Assembly: GCA_029976075.1 (NCBI GenBank)
Contig: JARKNW010000071.1
Span: 1-64,000 of the forward strand
From: Pleomorphomonas sp.
GTDB lineage: Bacteria > Pseudomonadota > Alphaproteobacteria > Rhizobiales > Pleomorphomonadaceae
DNA: 64,000 bases
Reading direction: 5' to 3'
Of the stretch, positions 62,170-64,000 are shown one piece after another. Made by a program: the position numbers and the translations under genes. The stretch's first letter is position 1, and every line of letters starts with the position of its first letter. The notes under the pieces are model-generated. The model did no database searches, was not told where the DNA came from, and was given only the letters and a program-made list of their open reading frames with translations.

Positions 62170-63243
62170 ATGGCTTCAATGACCGCAAGCGAGAATGCAA
62201 TGGACGCCGCGCCTGCCTTCCCCGGCCTCGATATCGCCGTGGTCCTGCCCTGCTACAACGAAGGGGCGACGATCGGCGCCGTTGTCCGGGGTTTCCGGAA
62301 GGCGCTGCCCGACGCACGGATCTGCGTGTTCGACAACAACTCTTCCGACCGTACGGCCGTCGAGGCATGCGTCGCAGGTGCCGAGGTGATCCGCGAGGGA
62401 CGGCAGGGAAAGGGCCACGTCGTCCGTCGCATGTTCGCCGACATAGACGCCGACGTTTATGTCATGGCCGATGGCGACGGTACCTATGATCCACAGGATG
62501 CTGTCGATCTCGTGCGGGCATTGGTTACCGAGCGTGCGGACATGGCGGTCGGCGTCCGCCGAAACGTCACCGTCGACGCAGGCCGTTCCGGACATGCCTT
62601 CGGCAACCGTCTGTTCAACGGCCTCTATCGGCGCCTGTTCGGGCCGGATTTCACCGACGTGTTCTCCGGCTATCGTGCGTTCACGCGACGCTTCGTCAAG
62701 AGCTTCCCAGCCATCTCCCATGGCTTCGAGATCGAGACGGAGATGGCCGTGCATGCCGGCCAGCTTCACATTCCGACCATCGAACTCCCTCTCGATTACG
62801 GGCGTCGCGTCGAGGGCGCACCATCCAAGTTGCGCACCTTCCGCGACGGGTTCCGCATTCTGATGATGTTCGCCATGTTGGTGAAGGAAACCCGACCCAG
62901 CCTGTTCTTCGGTGCTTTCTCGGGCCTGTTCGCACTGGCCTCTGTGGGCTTTGCCTTGCCCGTCTTTGCGACCTACGTCGAAACAGGCCTTGTTCCGCGC
63001 CTGCCGACGGCTGTTCTGTCGACCGGCCTGATGATCCTCGCCGCGCTGCTGGCGACCGCCGGCCTCGTGCTCGACAGTCTGGCTCGCTCGCGAGTGGAGC
63101 AAAAGCGCATCCTCTATCTCTCCATTCCGGCGCTGAAGCGTCCCGATGAGGCAAGGAACGGAGAGACAGCGGCAAATCTCGCGGCGTTACGCAACCTCTT
63201 GGGGCAACTGGGCAGCCAATCCGACAGCCGCAGGACTGGATGA
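62170..63243 (+). CDS. Glycosyltransferase family 2 (dolichyl/polyprenyl-phosphate glycosyltransferase-like) with C-terminal TM helices
   Basis: DIAVVLPCYNEGATIGAVVRGFRKALPDARICVFDNNSSDRT; YVMADGDGTYDPQDAVDLVRAL; SGYRAFTRRFVKSFPAISHGFEIETEMAVHA. Confidence 0.92.
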   Translation: MASMTASENAMDAAPAFPGLDIAVVLPCYNEGATIGAVVRGFRKALPDARICVFDNNSSDRTAVEACVAGAEVIREGRQGKGHVVRRMFADIDADVYVMADGDGTYDPQDAVDLVRALVTERADMAVGVRRNVTVDAGRSGHAFGNRLFNGLYRRLFGPDFTDVFSGYRAFTRRFVKSFPAISHGFEIETEMAVHAGQLHIPTIELPLDYGRRVEGAPSKLRTFRDGFRILMMFAMLVKETRPSLFFGAFSGLFALASVGFALPVFATYVETGLVPRLPTAVLSTGLMILAALLATAGLVLDSLARSRVEQKRILYLSIPALKRPDEARNGETAANLAALRNLLGQLGSQSDSRRTG

Positions 63244-63644
63244 TGGTGGCGCTTGCCCGGCGGCTCGGTGGCTTTGCGGTTGCCGGCTTCAGTGGTTTCT
63301 TCGTCGACGCCGGCCTCACCGAGACACTGGCCAGCTTCGGCCTAAGCCCCTACATCGGCCGCATGTTCGCAGTGGCCATCGCCATCGGTGTGACCTACAC
63401 AATCAACCGCAACCTCACCTGGAGGGAGCGGCGCGCGCCGGTCCCAGGGCGTCGGACGCGGTATTTTGCGGTATCGATCGTTTCGATCGCCGCCAACTAC
63501 CTGACATTCGCCGCAGCCCTCATGGTCTTGCCCGGCCTTCGCCCCGTTGTCGCCGTGGCAGCCGGCACAGGCGTCGGCATGGTGATGAACTACGTCGGCT
63601 ATTCACGCCTGGTCTTCAAAGAAAATAAAGATCAGGCAGTGTAA
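63240..63644 (+). CDS. GtrA family protein
   Basis: 134 aa; LGGFAVAGFSGFFVDAGLTETLASFGLSPYIGRMFAVAIAIGVTYTINRNLTWRER; ATGA overlap with upstream GT2. Confidence 0.88.
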   Translation: MMVALARRLGGFAVAGFSGFFVDAGLTETLASFGLSPYIGRMFAVAIAIGVTYTINRNLTWRERRAPVPGRRTRYFAVSIVSIAANYLTFAAALMVLPGLRPVVAVAAGTGVGMVMNYVGYSRLVFKENKDQAV

Positions 63645-64000
63645 CGGCTGGCGTCGGCACCGTAATACTTGACGTAGCGCTCGGAGATGCGGTCGACCGG
63701 CAGCACGATCATAACGTCTGTGGTGCCGAAGGGGCGGTCTACCACGGCGCCGCGCCCAATCATGGCACCCAGGCGAAGGTAGCCCTTGATGAGCGGCGGC
63801 ATGCCGGCCAGCGCAGCGCGCATGTCCACCGCCTCGATGGGAAGCCGGTTCATGGCGACAGCCCGGTCCGGACGCGCTTCCACCTGCCAGTCACCATTGG
63901 CCGACGCATGGTGATGCAGGAACGACAGCGGCAGCGCGAGCGCCTCAGGATCGGTGCCCTCGAAGGAAGCACAGCCGATCATGGCGTCGATGCCGTGGTT
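63632..64000 (-). CDS. olsB: GNAT-type ornithine acyltransferase, OlsB-like (partial; 5' end beyond window)
   Basis: MIGCASFEGTDPEALALPLSFLHHHASANGDWQVEA...PPLIKGYLRLGAMIGRGAVVDRPFGTTDVMIVLPVDRISERYVKYYG. Confidence 0.82.
   Translation of the reverse strand, partial: NHGIDAMIGCASFEGTDPEALALPLSFLHHHASANGDWQVEARPDRAVAMNRLPIEAVDMRAALAGMPPLIKGYLRLGAMIGRGAVVDRPFGTTDVMIVLPVDRISERYVKYYGADASRYTA

Overview
This 64 kb GC-rich window is chromosomal DNA from an alphaproteobacterium, most likely Hyphomicrobiales/Rhizobiales judging by gene content and order. It contains:
- an intact IS110-family transposase at the left edge;
- a ThuA-domain / Gfo-Idh-MocA pair;
- pta-ackA, an M17 aminopeptidase, and a TadD-like TPR lipoprotein;
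- a cytosine deaminase next to a LysR regulator;
- a surface-polysaccharide cluster at about 13.2-22.8 kb (flippase, ligase, Wzz/GumC, four glycosyltransferases);
- a lytic transglycosylase and hrpB;
- a sulfate ABC transporter operon (sbp-cysT-cysW-cysA);
- two large translationally coupled TPR proteins;
- a core block LOG-mutS-glnD-murJ-trpS-usp-nifU;
- nth, an Ada-like methyltransferase, gpmA, dapB, infC, rpmI-rplT, pheST and mepA;
- a divergent GT-C / GT2 / GtrA glycosylation locus and the 3' part of an olsB-like gene.
No tRNA, rRNA, CRISPR array or prophage was recognised.

The best second-look signals are:
- two adjacent genes carrying four diverged TPR + glycosyltransferase-like (GT-B) modules, two of which lost the conserved His;
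- an IS110 upstream non-coding region with hairpins, a candidate bridge RNA;
- twin LacI-type AAAGCGCTTT operators flanking a TTGACA box upstream of the ThuA operon;
- an apparent AUU start codon for infC;
- a nested stem-loop intergenic element upstream of a WecG-type gene;
- a CpsD-like domain with no Walker A lysine;
- an STT3/AglB-like GT-C protein with no WWDYG motif;
- a perfect CtrA-type TTAA-N7-TTAA box upstream of mepA.

All family assignments come from reading the translations; no database search was run.
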